A stretch of 60,402 nucleotides of DNA from Pseudoxanthomonas sp. (GTDB lineage: Bacteria > Pseudomonadota > Gammaproteobacteria > Xanthomonadales > Xanthomonadaceae): contig NZ_JANJUE010000071.1 of NCBI RefSeq assembly GCF_024710765.1, positions 1 through 60,402 on the forward strand, written 5' to 3'. The notes under the pieces were generated by a model. That model had not been told where the DNA came from, made no database searches, and saw only the letters and a program-made list of their open reading frames with translations. Positions 41,654-52,921 of this stretch are shown piece after piece. Position 1 is the first letter of the stretch, and every line of letters begins with the position of its first letter. A program made the translations under genes and the position numbers.

Positions 41654-41752
41654 ATGGGTCATCGGCGCGTGGAGCATTGGCGACATGCACAGATTTATCC
41701 ACAGCTTGTGTGGATAAGCTGGAATCTCTTTAGCTCACCTGCACTTGCGTGA
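41654..41752 (+). CDS. Possible 32-residue small protein over the DnaA boxes
   Basis: ATG at 41654 follows GGGAGG by 7 nt and encodes 32 residues beginning MGHRRVEHWRHAQIYPQ and ending SSPALA. The reading frame spans the DnaA-box palindrome. It has no recognised relatives; chance is a fair alternative. Confidence 0.25.
   Translation: MGHRRVEHWRHAQIYPQLVWISWNLFSSPALA
41695..41717. promoter_or_regulatory. Pair of inverted consensus DnaA boxes
   Basis: TTATCCACA (41695-41703) and TGTGGATAA (41709-41717) are both perfect R1-type DnaA boxes, head to head with a 5-nt spacer. DnaA binding here could regulate priA or act as a DnaA-titration or initiation-related site. Confidence 0.75.
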
Positions 41753-41830
41753 TCTTCGTCATTTTTTTGACAGATTGATCCCGCAACCCACCACGCCGCG
41801 TGGCTTGACCGGCTCGCTACACTGGAGCCG

Positions 41831-44014
<2,184 letters not shown>

Positions 44015-44233
44015 GGGAAGACCCGTCCGGCGTCGCCCTGCGTGCGGCACAGCGGGCGCTTCCCGGCTTGCCTCGTGCAATCGGTGAGGCACAAACCCAG
44101 GCATGGTCGCCCGCGCCCCGGCGTCCTCCGGAAAAAAATGACGCTCGGCCGCCACGGAGCGCGGTTGGGAACCAGACACGCCCGGAAACCACCCCGGCGC
44201 GCGGCTTTCCCTACCCTTCCTGGAGATGCGTCC

Positions 44234-45844
44234 ATGCAAGCCCCGCAACCTGCTTCCGTTTTTCCCGCCCGCCCGCGCCTGCGTCCGCTGGCGCTGGTCC
44301 TGTCCCTGCTGATCACGTCGCCGGCCTGGGCCGGCGATGTCTGCGATCTGGCCACCGCCGGCGAGGACGGCGCGGGCGCGGCGGCTCCCGGCAACAACTC
44401 GTTGGCCTGCGGCACCAATGCCAACGCGTCCATCGGCGGCGTCGCGCTGGGCACCAGCAGCGTGGCCACCTTCGAGAGCACCGCGCTGGGCACCAGCGCC
44501 CTCGCCACCGGCTTCGGCAGCACGGCCCTCGGCACCTGGCGCGATCTCAACAACGACGGCCTGGTGGGGCTGGATGAGATCACCATCGCCAGCGGCCAGC
44601 GCGCCACCGCGGTCGGTGCCTCGGCGCAGGCAACCAACGATTTCGCCACCGCGCTGGGTGGCAATGCCACCGCGTCTGGCCGAGGCAGCCTGGCCATCGC
44701 CGGCGACGCCAGCGGCGAGTCCGCCATCGGTGTTCTGGGCGATGCCTCCGGCGGCCATAGCATCGCGGTCGGCTGGGCCAGCCGCGCCACCGCTGATGGC
44801 GGCACCGCCATAGGCCGCTATGCCGAATCGACGGGGGGCGACAGCACCGCATTGGGCGCGCACAGCTACGCCGATGGCGAAGACAGCACGGCAGTGGGTT
44901 ATTCGAGCCGCGCCGGCGGCGCGGGCAGCGCGGCGGTCGGCACGTTCGCCACGGCGCTCGGCCGCAGCGCGATCGCCATTGGCGAGAACAGCGAAGCCGG
45001 CGGCGAAAACGGTACCGCGGTGGGCGGCTGGCGCGACGTCAACGGCGATGGTATCCGCCAGAACGAGGAATCCACCGAGGCCGCCGCGCTCGACAGCAGC
45101 GCTTTCGGTGCCGGCGCCAAGGCCAATGCGGAATCGACCAGCGCGTTCGGCGCCGGCTCGGCCATCCATGCCCAGAACGGCACCGCGCTGGGCGCGCACA
45201 GCATGGTCACGACGCAGGGCGACAATGCCGTGGCGTTGGGTACGGGTTCGATCGCCGATCAGGCCAACACCGTCTCGATCGGCAGCGTCGGCGGCGAGCG
45301 CCGCATCGTCAACGTGGCCGCCGGCACCGGCGCCACCGATGCGGTCAACCTGTCGCAGTTGCAGGCGACCCTGGCGACGGCCAATGCCTACACCGACACC
45401 GCGGTGGCCACCGGCGGCACCGCCGCCAACGCCTATACCGACAACCGCGAGGCCGCCATCCGCGACGACATGGAAGCCGGCGACGCCGAAACGCTGTCGG
45501 CGGCCAACGCCTACACCGACAACCGGATCGCGCAGTTGGTGGGCCTGGATGCAGGCACGATCAACGATCGTTTCGACAACATCGATCGCAGGTTGCAGCA
45601 CCAGGATCGCCGCATCGATCGCCAGGGAGCGATGGGCTCGGCCATGCTCAACATGGCCATCAACGCCGCCGGCTCGCAGAGTCCGCGTGGACGCGTCGCC
45701 GTGGGCGCGGGCTTCCAGGGCGGCGAGCAGGCGTTGTCGGTCGGCTACGGCCGCCGTATCGGCCAGCGCGCGTCTTTCTCGCTGGGAGGCGCCTTCAGCG
45801 GCAGCGAGAAGTCCGCCGGCATCGGTTTCGGCGTCGATCTCTGA
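44234..45844 (+). CDS. YadA-like trimeric autotransporter adhesin with EF-hand loops
   Basis: This is a 536-residue outer-membrane adhesin. The signal peptide is at about 15-33 (LALVLSLLITSPAWA). The head is a left-handed beta-roll of SxxxG repeats (SLAIAG, STALGAHS, SAFGAGA). The neck is VNVAAGTGATDAVNLSQL, followed by a short coiled-coil stalk (ANAYTDNR) and the 70-residue YadA anchor ending FGVDL. Two canonical calcium loops interrupt the head: DLNNDGLVGLDE (104-115) and DVNGDGIRQNEE (268-279). ATG at 44234 has a GGAG site. It follows priA by 219 bp and its end overlaps the convergent kinase gene by 50 bp. Confidence 0.9.
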   Translation: MQAPQPASVFPARPRLRPLALVLSLLITSPAWAGDVCDLATAGEDGAGAAAPGNNSLACGTNANASIGGVALGTSSVATFESTALGTSALATGFGSTALGTWRDLNNDGLVGLDEITIASGQRATAVGASAQATNDFATALGGNATASGRGSLAIAGDASGESAIGVLGDASGGHSIAVGWASRATADGGTAIGRYAESTGGDSTALGAHSYADGEDSTAVGYSSRAGGAGSAAVGTFATALGRSAIAIGENSEAGGENGTAVGGWRDVNGDGIRQNEESTEAAALDSSAFGAGAKANAESTSAFGAGSAIHAQNGTALGAHSMVTTQGDNAVALGTGSIADQANTVSIGSVGGERRIVNVAAGTGATDAVNLSQLQATLATANAYTDTAVATGGTAANAYTDNREAAIRDDMEAGDAETLSAANAYTDNRIAQLVGLDAGTINDRFDNIDRRLQHQDRRIDRQGAMGSAMLNMAINAAGSQSPRGRVAVGAGFQGGEQALSVGYGRRIGQRASFSLGGAFSGSEKSAGIGFGVDL

Positions 45845-48665
45845 CGCCATGCGGCTGGCCCATGCCGCTCGTTTCCGAAAGGCCTTCATGGTGCACGACG
45901 CAACGCGCGTCGTGCGCCGGAGGTCGCAGGCGCGCCCGCGCCGCCGCGATCCGCCGCAACTCCTCCGCGTGCGGGCTGAGCTGTCGCCGCAACGGCGCCT
46001 CGGCGCTGGCCAGCTCGCGCCGCGCGTTGGCGAGATCGCCCGACGCCAGCAGCGCCTCCGCGTACGGCACGCGCAGTTGCGCGGTCACCGCGCTGTCCGC
46101 GCCGCTGAATCCGGCCGACATCGCCACCGCGCGTTTCCACTCGGCCAACGCTTCCGGCGCGCCACGCCGGCTGGCAATCTCGGCCAGCAGCGACTGTCGT
46201 TCCAGCGCCGCGGAAGGATTGTCGGCCGGGACCTCCGGCAGTGATGCCCGTGCTTCGTCCCAGCGACCCTTGCGCAACAGCCATTCGGCCTGGACCAGCC
46301 GCGTGTTGATCCGCTCCGGTGAATCGCTGTCGGCGCTGAAGAATCCCTGCCAGGCGGGCAGCGCGCGTTCCATCAACGCACTGGCTTCCGCCATCCGCCC
46401 CATCCGTGCCAGCACCCGCGCCCAGTAGACCTCGTTGCGGACACGGGTGCGATCACCGGCAGGGCGACGCGCGCGCCGGATCTCGGTGGCGATGCGATAC
46501 AGCGGCTCGGCCGCGGCCAGATCGCCGCGTTGTTCCTCCAGCGTGGCCAACTGGCTGGCCACCACCGCGTAGTCGATGCTGTCCCTGCCCAGCACCCGCT
46601 CGGTGATCCCCAGGGCCTCGCGATAGTGGTGGCCGGCGCCGATGTAATCGCCGGATTGCTGCAACACCATCGCCAGTTTCATTTCGGTATCGGCGACGCG
46701 TTCGCTCTCGCGGCCAATCAGCGCCTCGGCCAGCGCCACGTTCTCGCGCAGCAGCTGCGCCGCTTCGGTGAAGCGGCCACGCGAGGCCAGCACCATCGCC
46801 AATCCCTGCCGGCTGGTGTGCAGGGTCACGCTGCGCGGCGCCTTCCGCACCTTGATCGCCAGGGCACGGCGATAGTGGGACTCGGCCGCGTCGGCATCAC
46901 CTTCGGTGCGATACAGCAGCGCCATGTTGTGCAGCAGGCCGGCGGTTTCCAGCGAGTCCGGACCGTACACCTGCAGGTGCAGCTTCAGCGCCTGCGCGTA
47001 GGCGGCCTGGGCGCCGGGAAAATCCACCGCCGTCTTCTTCGCCAGCCCCAGCACGTTGTAGGCATCGGCGAGCGCCGCCGGCGTGCGATCGTGCGCCGTC
47101 CGCAACGCCAGCGAACGCTCGGCGGCCGCCAGCGCGTCGTCGGCGCGCATCTGGTTGCTCATCAGCGTGGAAAGATGGCTGTAGGCCTGCGCGGCCAGAT
47201 CCGGGCGCCCGATCGACGGCTGCTGCAAGGCGTCGCCAGCCTGCCTGAGCATGGCTTCGGCCCGCTTCCGCTCGCCCAGGTTGGCATAGGCGCGGCCCAG
47301 CACCAGGCGCATGCGCGCCAGTACCGCCGGGCTCTGCGCCAGTTCGGCGTCCACCTTGGCGACTCCCACGTCCAGCACGTTGCGTGCGGTCGGCTCCTCC
47401 GTGCCCTTCGCCCCGCGCATGCGCGGGTCCGCGGCATTGAACGTATCCACCAGGAAGTCACTGACCTGCTCGGCGGTCGCGGCTTCGCGCTCGGCGCGCG
47501 CGCGCTCGACCTCCAGCCGACCGACGAAGGCCATCGCAACAACGGATGCCGCGCCCGCCAGCGCGACCGCGCGCCAATGACGGCGCCCCCAGCAACGCAG
47601 GCGGTAGGGACACGTCGCCGCGCGCGCGGTGATCGGATGGTGGCTGCGGTGGCGCTGCAGATCGCCCGCCAATGCTTCCACCGAGGGGTATCGCGACGCC
47701 GGTTCGATCGCGCAGGCACGCGCCACGATGGCGTCGAGATCCCCGCGCAGATGGCGGCGCCAGGGGCAATCCGCCGCCGCGGCTTCACTCGGCGCCGCGA
47801 TGGGCTGGAACGCATCCTGGAGGCCCCGCTCGATGCGCCTGCCCGCCAGCAGTTCCGCCAGCAGCACGCCCAGGCTGAACACGTCGCTCGCGGTATTCAC
47901 CGGTGCGCTGCCGCTGCGCAACTCCGGGCTGGCGTACGCCGGCGTGCAGAAACCGGCCGCCTCCTCGCCGCCGGCGCCCATCCAGCGGGCGATGCCGAAA
48001 TCCAGCAGTACCGGTTCACCGTCGGCACGAACGAGCACGTTGCTGGGTTTGAGATCGCAGTGGACCACCAGTTGCCGGTGCGCGGCCTGCACCGCCTCGC
48101 AGACCTTCAGGAACAGGTTGACGCGCGCATCCAGATCGAGGCCGTGCGCCTGGCAATACGCATCCAGCGCCACACCCTCGACATACTCCATCACCAGATA
48201 GGGCTGTCCCGCCGGGGTGGTGCCACCATCGTACAACCGCGCGATGTTGGCATGCCTGAGATCGGCCAGGATCTGGCGCTCGGCGATGAGCCGCTGCACC
48301 AGCGCGGGATCGGCCAGCGCGCTGCGCAGCAGCTTGATCGCCACGCACTGCCGGAACGATTCGTCATCGCGTTCGGCGACGAACACCGTGCCCATGCCGC
48401 CACTGGCCAGCCGCCGCACCAGGCGCCAGGGACCGATGCGCTCGCCCACGTTGAGCTCGGGTTCCGGCGAGGCACTCAGCAGATCGCGCAGCGGCTCCAG
48501 CGCCCGCTCGAAACCGGCGGTGCGCGCCTGCAGCATCGCCATCGCCTCTTCGATCAGCACCGGGTCGTCGCTGACGCGCTCCAGCTCCTCACGCCATCGG
48601 GAAGGCGGCAGATCGCAGACGGATTCGAACAGGTGCCGCAAAGACTCCCAGTGCACGGATTCCAT
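45795..48665 (-). CDS. Membrane Ser/Thr protein kinase with TPR domain
   Basis: The 956-residue protein has a PknB-type kinase domain at about 75-345: GGMGTVF loop, catalytic Lys111 in VAIKLL, HCDLKPSN with Asp204 (HCD instead of HRD), and DFG (222-224). A single membrane helix at about 383-403 separates it from a 500-residue region of tetratricopeptide repeats (LRKA-type units such as LGRAYANLGERKRAEAMLRQAG). The TPR part is probably periplasmic and senses a ligand. It lies 27 bp downstream of an ECF sigma gene, the usual partner. The last 50 bp overlap the convergent adhesin gene. Confidence 0.92.
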   Translation of the reverse strand: MESVHWESLRHLFESVCDLPPSRWREELERVSDDPVLIEEAMAMLQARTAGFERALEPLRDLLSASPEPELNVGERIGPWRLVRRLASGGMGTVFVAERDDESFRQCVAIKLLRSALADPALVQRLIAERQILADLRHANIARLYDGGTTPAGQPYLVMEYVEGVALDAYCQAHGLDLDARVNLFLKVCEAVQAAHRQLVVHCDLKPSNVLVRADGEPVLLDFGIARWMGAGGEEAAGFCTPAYASPELRSGSAPVNTASDVFSLGVLLAELLAGRRIERGLQDAFQPIAAPSEAAAADCPWRRHLRGDLDAIVARACAIEPASRYPSVEALAGDLQRHRSHHPITARAATCPYRLRCWGRRHWRAVALAGAASVVAMAFVGRLEVERARAEREAATAEQVSDFLVDTFNAADPRMRGAKGTEEPTARNVLDVGVAKVDAELAQSPAVLARMRLVLGRAYANLGERKRAEAMLRQAGDALQQPSIGRPDLAAQAYSHLSTLMSNQMRADDALAAAERSLALRTAHDRTPAALADAYNVLGLAKKTAVDFPGAQAAYAQALKLHLQVYGPDSLETAGLLHNMALLYRTEGDADAAESHYRRALAIKVRKAPRSVTLHTSRQGLAMVLASRGRFTEAAQLLRENVALAEALIGRESERVADTEMKLAMVLQQSGDYIGAGHHYREALGITERVLGRDSIDYAVVASQLATLEEQRGDLAAAEPLYRIATEIRRARRPAGDRTRVRNEVYWARVLARMGRMAEASALMERALPAWQGFFSADSDSPERINTRLVQAEWLLRKGRWDEARASLPEVPADNPSAALERQSLLAEIASRRGAPEALAEWKRAVAMSAGFSGADSAVTAQLRVPYAEALLASGDLANARRELASAEAPLRRQLSPHAEELRRIAAARARLRPPAHDARCVVHHEGLSETSGMGQPHGVRDRRRNRCRRTSRCR

Positions 48666-48692
48666 CGTCTCCCCCCAGGAACGCGTGGCCGA

Positions 48693-49241
48693 TCAGGCCA
48701 GTTCCTTGCGCAACCAGGCCTTGGCCACCTTCAGATCGCGATCGATGGTAGAGGCGGAGACCCCCAGCACACAGGCGATTTCGTCACGTTCCATGCCGCC
48801 GAAATAGGCCATTTCCAGGCCCTGGGCCGCCCGCGGGTCCCTGCGGGCCAGGCGCTGCAGCGCCAGGTCCAGCGCCAGGACGTCGAACGCATCCTCCCCC
48901 GCGGCCGATTCGGCATGCGAGAGCGTGAGCATCGCCACCTCGCCGCCCCGCTTCTCGGCCAGTTGCGCGCGCGCATGATCGACCATCACCGCGCGCATCT
49001 TCAGCGCCGCCATGGCAAAGAAGTGCGCGCGATCCTGCCAGTCGATCTCGTGATCGAGCAGGCGCATCATCGCTTCGTTGACCACCGCGGTGGGCTGCAG
49101 GGTGTGGCACGCGCCATGCCGGTGCCAGCGCATCCGCGCCATGTCGCGCAGCGTGTCGTAGACGTCGGACAGCAGGCGGTCCCGCGCCATCGCATCGCCG
49201 GCGCGCCAGCCCTGCAGCAAGCGGGTGAGGTTGTCTCCCAT
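48693..49241 (-). CDS. ECF sigma factor of the kinase-linked type
   Basis: This 182-residue sigma factor is of the Sig-70_X6/ECF43-like type. Region 2 is LQPTAVVNEAMMRLLDHEIDWQDRAHFFAMAALKMRAVMVDHARA and region 4 is GMERDEIACVLGVSASTIDRDLKVAKAWLRKEL. No anti-sigma gene follows; a Ser/Thr kinase gene does. In Xanthomonas citri EcfK/PknS and Vibrio EcfP/PknT, the kinase activates such a sigma, by phosphorylation in the Vibrio case. ATG at 49241 has a GGAGGGG site; a 24-codon longer frame lacks support. Confidence 0.92.
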   Translation of the reverse strand: MGDNLTRLLQGWRAGDAMARDRLLSDVYDTLRDMARMRWHRHGACHTLQPTAVVNEAMMRLLDHEIDWQDRAHFFAMAALKMRAVMVDHARAQLAEKRGGEVAMLTLSHAESAAGEDAFDVLALDLALQRLARRDPRAAQGLEMAYFGGMERDEIACVLGVSASTIDRDLKVAKAWLRKELA

Positions 49242-49537
49242 CGCCCCTCCATCGCGGCCCGGCAAGGAGGCCGAGCGCATGGTAGCGAAGTTCTTCGGCG
49301 CGGCGTATTGCATGGTGGGATCAACGGGGTTTTCCCGCCACGGCGGACAGGCCGGCCGGTTCCCAGCGGTCGCTCTTCACCCGGGACCGCCCTGATTCGC
49401 GTCAAGGGCGTCATCACGAAACTGTCCGCGGCATTCCGGCGGGACACCCACGAAGGTCATGCATACGCCGACGCTTCATCGCGGGATTGGCGAAAGGGCG
49501 CGCCCGCAGGACGCGTCCCATCGCCCCGCAATCTGGC

Positions 49538-50965
49538 TTACCAGCTGAAACCCGCGCCCGCCGACACGCTCTTCTCGCCCCCACCGAATGCCGCGCCAAT
49601 CGAAACGCTGGCACGGTTTCCGACCACGCGCTGATAGCCGATCGCCATCGCCTGTTCGCCGCCTTGTGAACCCACGCCCACGCCAACCCGGTTCCTGCCT
49701 GCAAGACCTGCGGTGTTCATGGCCATGCCGGCATAGGCGCCGCTCATCGCGGCCATCTTGTCGATCCGGCGATCCATCTGGTTGATGCGACGATCAACGT
49801 CGCCGCGAAAGGCTTCGAAATCATCCGCCAGCCCGGTGAGTTCGGAGAAGCGGGCGTCGGTGTACGCATTCGCGGAAGCGAGCGTCGCCGCATCGCCGGC
49901 GTCGGCATGATTCCTGGCGGTGTCCAGTGTCTGCGCGTCGCCCGCGTCGGCATGGCTACTCGCCGCGTTCAACGTCTGCACGTCACCCGCGTCGGCATGG
50001 CTACGCGCCGCGTTCAATGTCTGCACGTCGCCCGCGTCGGCGTGGTTGTTGGCGGCGGTCAGTGCGTTCGCGGTTGCGGTGTCCGCATAAGCCTGGGCAT
50101 CGGCCAGGGTGGTCGCGCTGCCCGTTGCGATGTCGGCGCGGACTGCCGCTTCGCGGGCATCGGCATAACCATTGGCCGAAGCCAGCGTCGCGGCATTGCC
50201 GCTGTTCATCTGCGAAACGTTGACAGCATCGTTCGCCGCGGTACCCGCCGCGACATTGATGACACGACGCTGCGAGGTCGCGGACCCTACCGCGACGACA
50301 TTCGCCGCCCCGTCGTCGTCGCTGCCGGCCCCCAAGGCCACGGAGTTTCCGCCCGTGGCGCTGGCCCCGTTGCCCAGCGCGGTGTTGCCGTTCGTGCCTG
50401 CCGTACCCGGCCTTTGCCCGAAACCGCAGCACCCTTCCGGTCCGTCCCCACCCGACCCGGCCACGCTGTTGTTGCCCAACGCGATGTTGTCATTGCCGCC
50501 AGCGCCGCCGGCACCCCCCGTCCCCCCCGCGTAACCGTCGCCGGCATTGCCTCCCAGCCCGGCCTGGCTGTTCTCGCCGATGGCGATGTTGCGCGAGCCC
50601 CCCGCGCCGCCAATCCCCCCGGTGCCGCCAGCCGTTCCGTTCGCCCCATTGCCGCCGTCGCCGGCCTGCGCGTTGCTGCCGATGGCGGTATTGCCGGTGC
50701 CGCCGGCCCCCCCGGCCGAACTGGTCCAGCCGGACTGGTTGGGTCCGGGCTCGCCGGCACCGCTCGCGGAACTCCCCGCGCCGCATGCGATGTCCTGGCT
50801 GCCTGGATTCTGGGTACAGGGCTCGGTGCCGGTCCCACCGGTTGCCTGCGCGAGTGCCGCAGGCATCGGCGCCATCAGCGCCGCGGCCAGAAGCAGGGCA
50901 CAGATTCCGGGTACACGGACGGAAACCGTCGGCAATCGACGGCGGGCGGGGCGGACGGAATCCAT
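49538..50965 (-). CDS. Gly-rich YadA-like trimeric autotransporter
   Basis: This is a 475-residue adhesin with an extended signal region ([21 protein letters not shown]). The head has few canonical repeats ([33 protein letters not shown]) separated by Gly/Ala-rich runs like [11 protein letters not shown]. The neck [21 protein letters not shown] is followed by a stalk with 15-residue tandem repeats ([15 protein letters not shown] type) and the YadA anchor (about 405-475, ending AGAGFSW). ATG at 50965 is preferred; a 21-codon longer frame begins at 51028. The anchor is similar to that of the other adhesin, so they are paralogues. Confidence 0.9.
   Translation of the reverse strand: MDSVRPARRRLPTVSVRVPGICALLLAAALMAPMPAALAQATGGTGTEPCTQNPGSQDIACGAGSSASGAGEPGPNQSGWTSSAGGAGGTGNTAIGSNAQAGDGGNGANGTAGGTGGIGGAGGSRNIAIGENSQAGLGGNAGDGYAGGTGGAGGAGGNDNIALGNNSVAGSGGDGPEGCCGFGQRPGTAGTNGNTALGNGASATGGNSVALGAGSDDDGAANVVAVGSATSQRRVINVAAGTAANDAVNVSQMNSGNAATLASANGYADAREAAVRADIATGSATTLADAQAYADTATANALTAANNHADAGDVQTLNAARSHADAGDVQTLNAASSHADAGDAQTLDTARNHADAGDAATLASANAYTDARFSELTGLADDFEAFRGDVDRRINQMDRRIDKMAAMSGAYAGMAMNTAGLAGRNRVGVGVGSQGGEQAMAIGYQRVVGNRASVSIGAAFGGGEKSVSAGAGFSW
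49899..50060. repeat. 45-bp tandem repeats in the adhesin stalk
   Basis: Units start at 49899, 49944, 49989 and (diverged) 50034, each 45 bp and beginning GCGTCGGC. The second and third differ at a few bases only. They encode 15-residue stalk units, so copy-number change would alter stalk length without a frameshift. Confidence 0.85.
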
Positions 50966-51100
50966 GAGATGCGCTCCAGAGTGGCTGACAGGAACCCCGG
51001 GAAGACCTGTTGCCTTCCGGGCGCGCAAGAGCCTGCCTTCGTCGCCCGCATCCGGATATCCCCGGAATCAGGTAGTCCCGCTCCCGCTTGCGTGCACCAC

Positions 51101-52921
51101 TCAGGCCAGTACCGGAAACTCCAACTGCAGCCGGGTGCCCCCGGTGTCCGAGTCGATGTGGAGCTGCCCGCCGAGCCGCCGGGCCCGCGCCCGCATGCTG
51201 CCCAGTCCGGCCCCGCGCATCCGCGTGTCGCCCTCCTCCCGCAACCCTTGCCCGTCGTCCTCGATATGCAACCGCAGGCGGTCATCCGTCCTGGCCAGGC
51301 GGACACTCACCTGGCGGGCCCGGCTGTGCTTGAACACGTTGGTCAGCGCCTCCTGCAACAACCGCATCAGATCCAGGCTGCGGGCCGGGCCCAGTTCGAT
51401 GCCATCCAATCCTTCCAGTTGCCACCGGCTGTCGATATCGGCGGTCTCCAGCAATCGGCCCAGGCGGTGTCGCAGCGGCGCCAACTGAGCCGCCAGCGCC
51501 GCGTGCTCCCGGGCCGTGCTGTCGATCACCAGCCGCAGATCATCGCGCATCTCTTTCAGCGTGCCCACGATCTGCGCCTTGGTCGTCTCTTCCGGCGCGT
51601 TCTCCAGTTGGGCGATGGCACCCACCAGCGTGCCACCGAAACCATCGTGCAGATCGCGCACCAGTTGCAGCCGTTCTCCCGCCCGTCCATGCGCCAGTTC
51701 CAGCGCATGCTGCTGCGTCAGCGTCTCCGACAGCCGCGAGGTCGCGGCCGACACTTCCCGTTGCAGTTCCTGGTTGAATCCCTCGATGCGCCGCATCGCG
51801 GTGACGAAGCGATGGGACAGCACGAAGCCGATGCCGATCAGGGTCAGCACGGAAGTAAGGCTGAGCAGGTAGGTATCGCTGTGTACCCAGCCGAAGAACA
51901 GCGCGAAGTCATAGAACGACACCAGCACCGGCAGCAACAGGCAGGCCGCCAGTACCAGGAAATCAATCCGGCGCCGGCGCCAGGCCTGCACCAGGAAGTA
52001 GCCGATGCCGGCGTAGAAGAACAGGCCGCCCAGCACGATCCATGGCGTGCGTGCCGGCCCCATCCAGGCGGGCGCCAGCAGGGCGGTCGACACGGCGATC
52101 ACGCTGGCCAGCGCCATCATCGCCTCGATGCGCGGGAACCGCTTTTCCGCATAGCGGAACAGGAACAACGTGTAACTCGCACCGGTCACCAGGTACATCG
52201 CCGCCACGAAGGCCTGCCAGCCATCGGTGGTGGAGAACGGCCAGGGACTGGACACGATGTAGTTGGCGCCATAGAGCGATCCCGCCAGCTCCGACAGCGC
52301 GAACCAGCCGTAGACCGAATCCTGCCGCCGGAACAACCACAGCATCAGGAACAGTCCCCCCATCACCACGCTCATGGCGACATTGATCAGCTTGATGTCG
52401 TGGCGCGCGAAACGCTCCTGCCGGTACAGTGCCTGCACCGCGGCGGGCTCGCCGACCGTCACCGTGCCGAATCCCGGCTGGTATGCGACCAGCCCCGAGA
52501 CCCGCACCAGCAAGGTGTTCTCGCCCTGTCGAAGCAGCGCCGCCGGAATCAACTGGTAGTACGGCGCCACCCACGCCCGCGAAAGCGGCTCGACCAGGCC
52601 CGGATCGCGCGCAACCAGATTGCCGTTGACGTAGATCGCACCGGACAGGCAGATGTAATTCACCAGCAGGCCGACCGGCTGGCGGGTGTCGGCTTGTTGC
52701 CACTTCAGGCGATACCAGACGACGCCATCGTGATCGGGCCAACGCGCGTCCCAGAAGTCCACCAGTTGCACGGCTTCCCAACTGTCGGTTGGCGGCGCGG
52801 CAGCCTCCCAGTCCGATCGCGCCGCCTCGGCGCGATCAATGGTGATCGCGGGCAGCGCTTGCGCGTTCGCCAGCCAGGGCCACAGCAGGCACAGCAGGAC
52901 CACCCATCCCCGCAGGGTCAC
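51101..52921 (-). CDS. Membrane histidine kinase (HisKA_3 type)
   Basis: This is a 606-residue sensor kinase. The signal peptide is followed by a periplasmic 7TMR-DISM-like beta domain (about 25-180; VVWYRLKWQQADTRQ, IYVNGNLVARDPGLV), then seven membrane helices (about 185-390). A coiled coil leads to the HisKA_3 phosphoacceptor box LVRDLHDGFGGTLVG, and a HATPase domain has LLQEALTNVFKHSRA and DDGQGL. I chose GTG at 52921 because it overlaps the response-regulator stop (GTGA) and begins a signal peptide (VTLRGWVVLLCLLWPW). It pairs with the LuxR-type regulator upstream. Confidence 0.92.
   Translation of the reverse strand: MTLRGWVVLLCLLWPWLANAQALPAITIDRAEAARSDWEAAAPPTDSWEAVQLVDFWDARWPDHDGVVWYRLKWQQADTRQPVGLLVNYICLSGAIYVNGNLVARDPGLVEPLSRAWVAPYYQLIPAALLRQGENTLLVRVSGLVAYQPGFGTVTVGEPAAVQALYRQERFARHDIKLINVAMSVVMGGLFLMLWLFRRQDSVYGWFALSELAGSLYGANYIVSSPWPFSTTDGWQAFVAAMYLVTGASYTLFLFRYAEKRFPRIEAMMALASVIAVSTALLAPAWMGPARTPWIVLGGLFFYAGIGYFLVQAWRRRRIDFLVLAACLLLPVLVSFYDFALFFGWVHSDTYLLSLTSVLTLIGIGFVLSHRFVTAMRRIEGFNQELQREVSAATSRLSETLTQQHALELAHGRAGERLQLVRDLHDGFGGTLVGAIAQLENAPEETTKAQIVGTLKEMRDDLRLVIDSTAREHAALAAQLAPLRHRLGRLLETADIDSRWQLEGLDGIELGPARSLDLMRLLQEALTNVFKHSRARQVSVRLARTDDRLRLHIEDDGQGLREEGDTRMRGAGLGSMRARARRLGGQLHIDSDTGGTRLQLEFPVLA

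Larger units (their letters stand above)
41391..41830. other. AT-rich spacer upstream of priA with DnaA boxes
   Basis: The spacer is 440 bp long. A markedly AT-rich core (about 41575-41630) lies beside two perfect DnaA boxes and a 32-codon ORF with a good Shine-Dalgarno site. TTGTGCACA near 41503 is a weaker DnaA-box variant. TACACT at 41818-41823 ends 7 nt before the priA ATG and is its likely -10 box. Confidence 0.6.

Noticed and set aside
41575-41752. Chromosomal origin oriC at the DnaA boxes
   Set aside because: Only two perfect boxes and no dnaA, dnaN or rpmH neighbours; a secondary DnaA site is more likely.
44543-45070. Dockerin modules
   Set aside because: Only single EF-hand-like loops are present in each place, without the paired helices of a dockerin.
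46530-49634. 1034-codon plus-strand frame across the kinase and sigma genes
   Set aside because: Antisense of two well-supported genes; composition is typical of a GC-rich shadow frame.
49899-50060. CRISPR array
   Set aside because: The repeats are directly adjacent, in frame with an adhesin gene and have no spacers.
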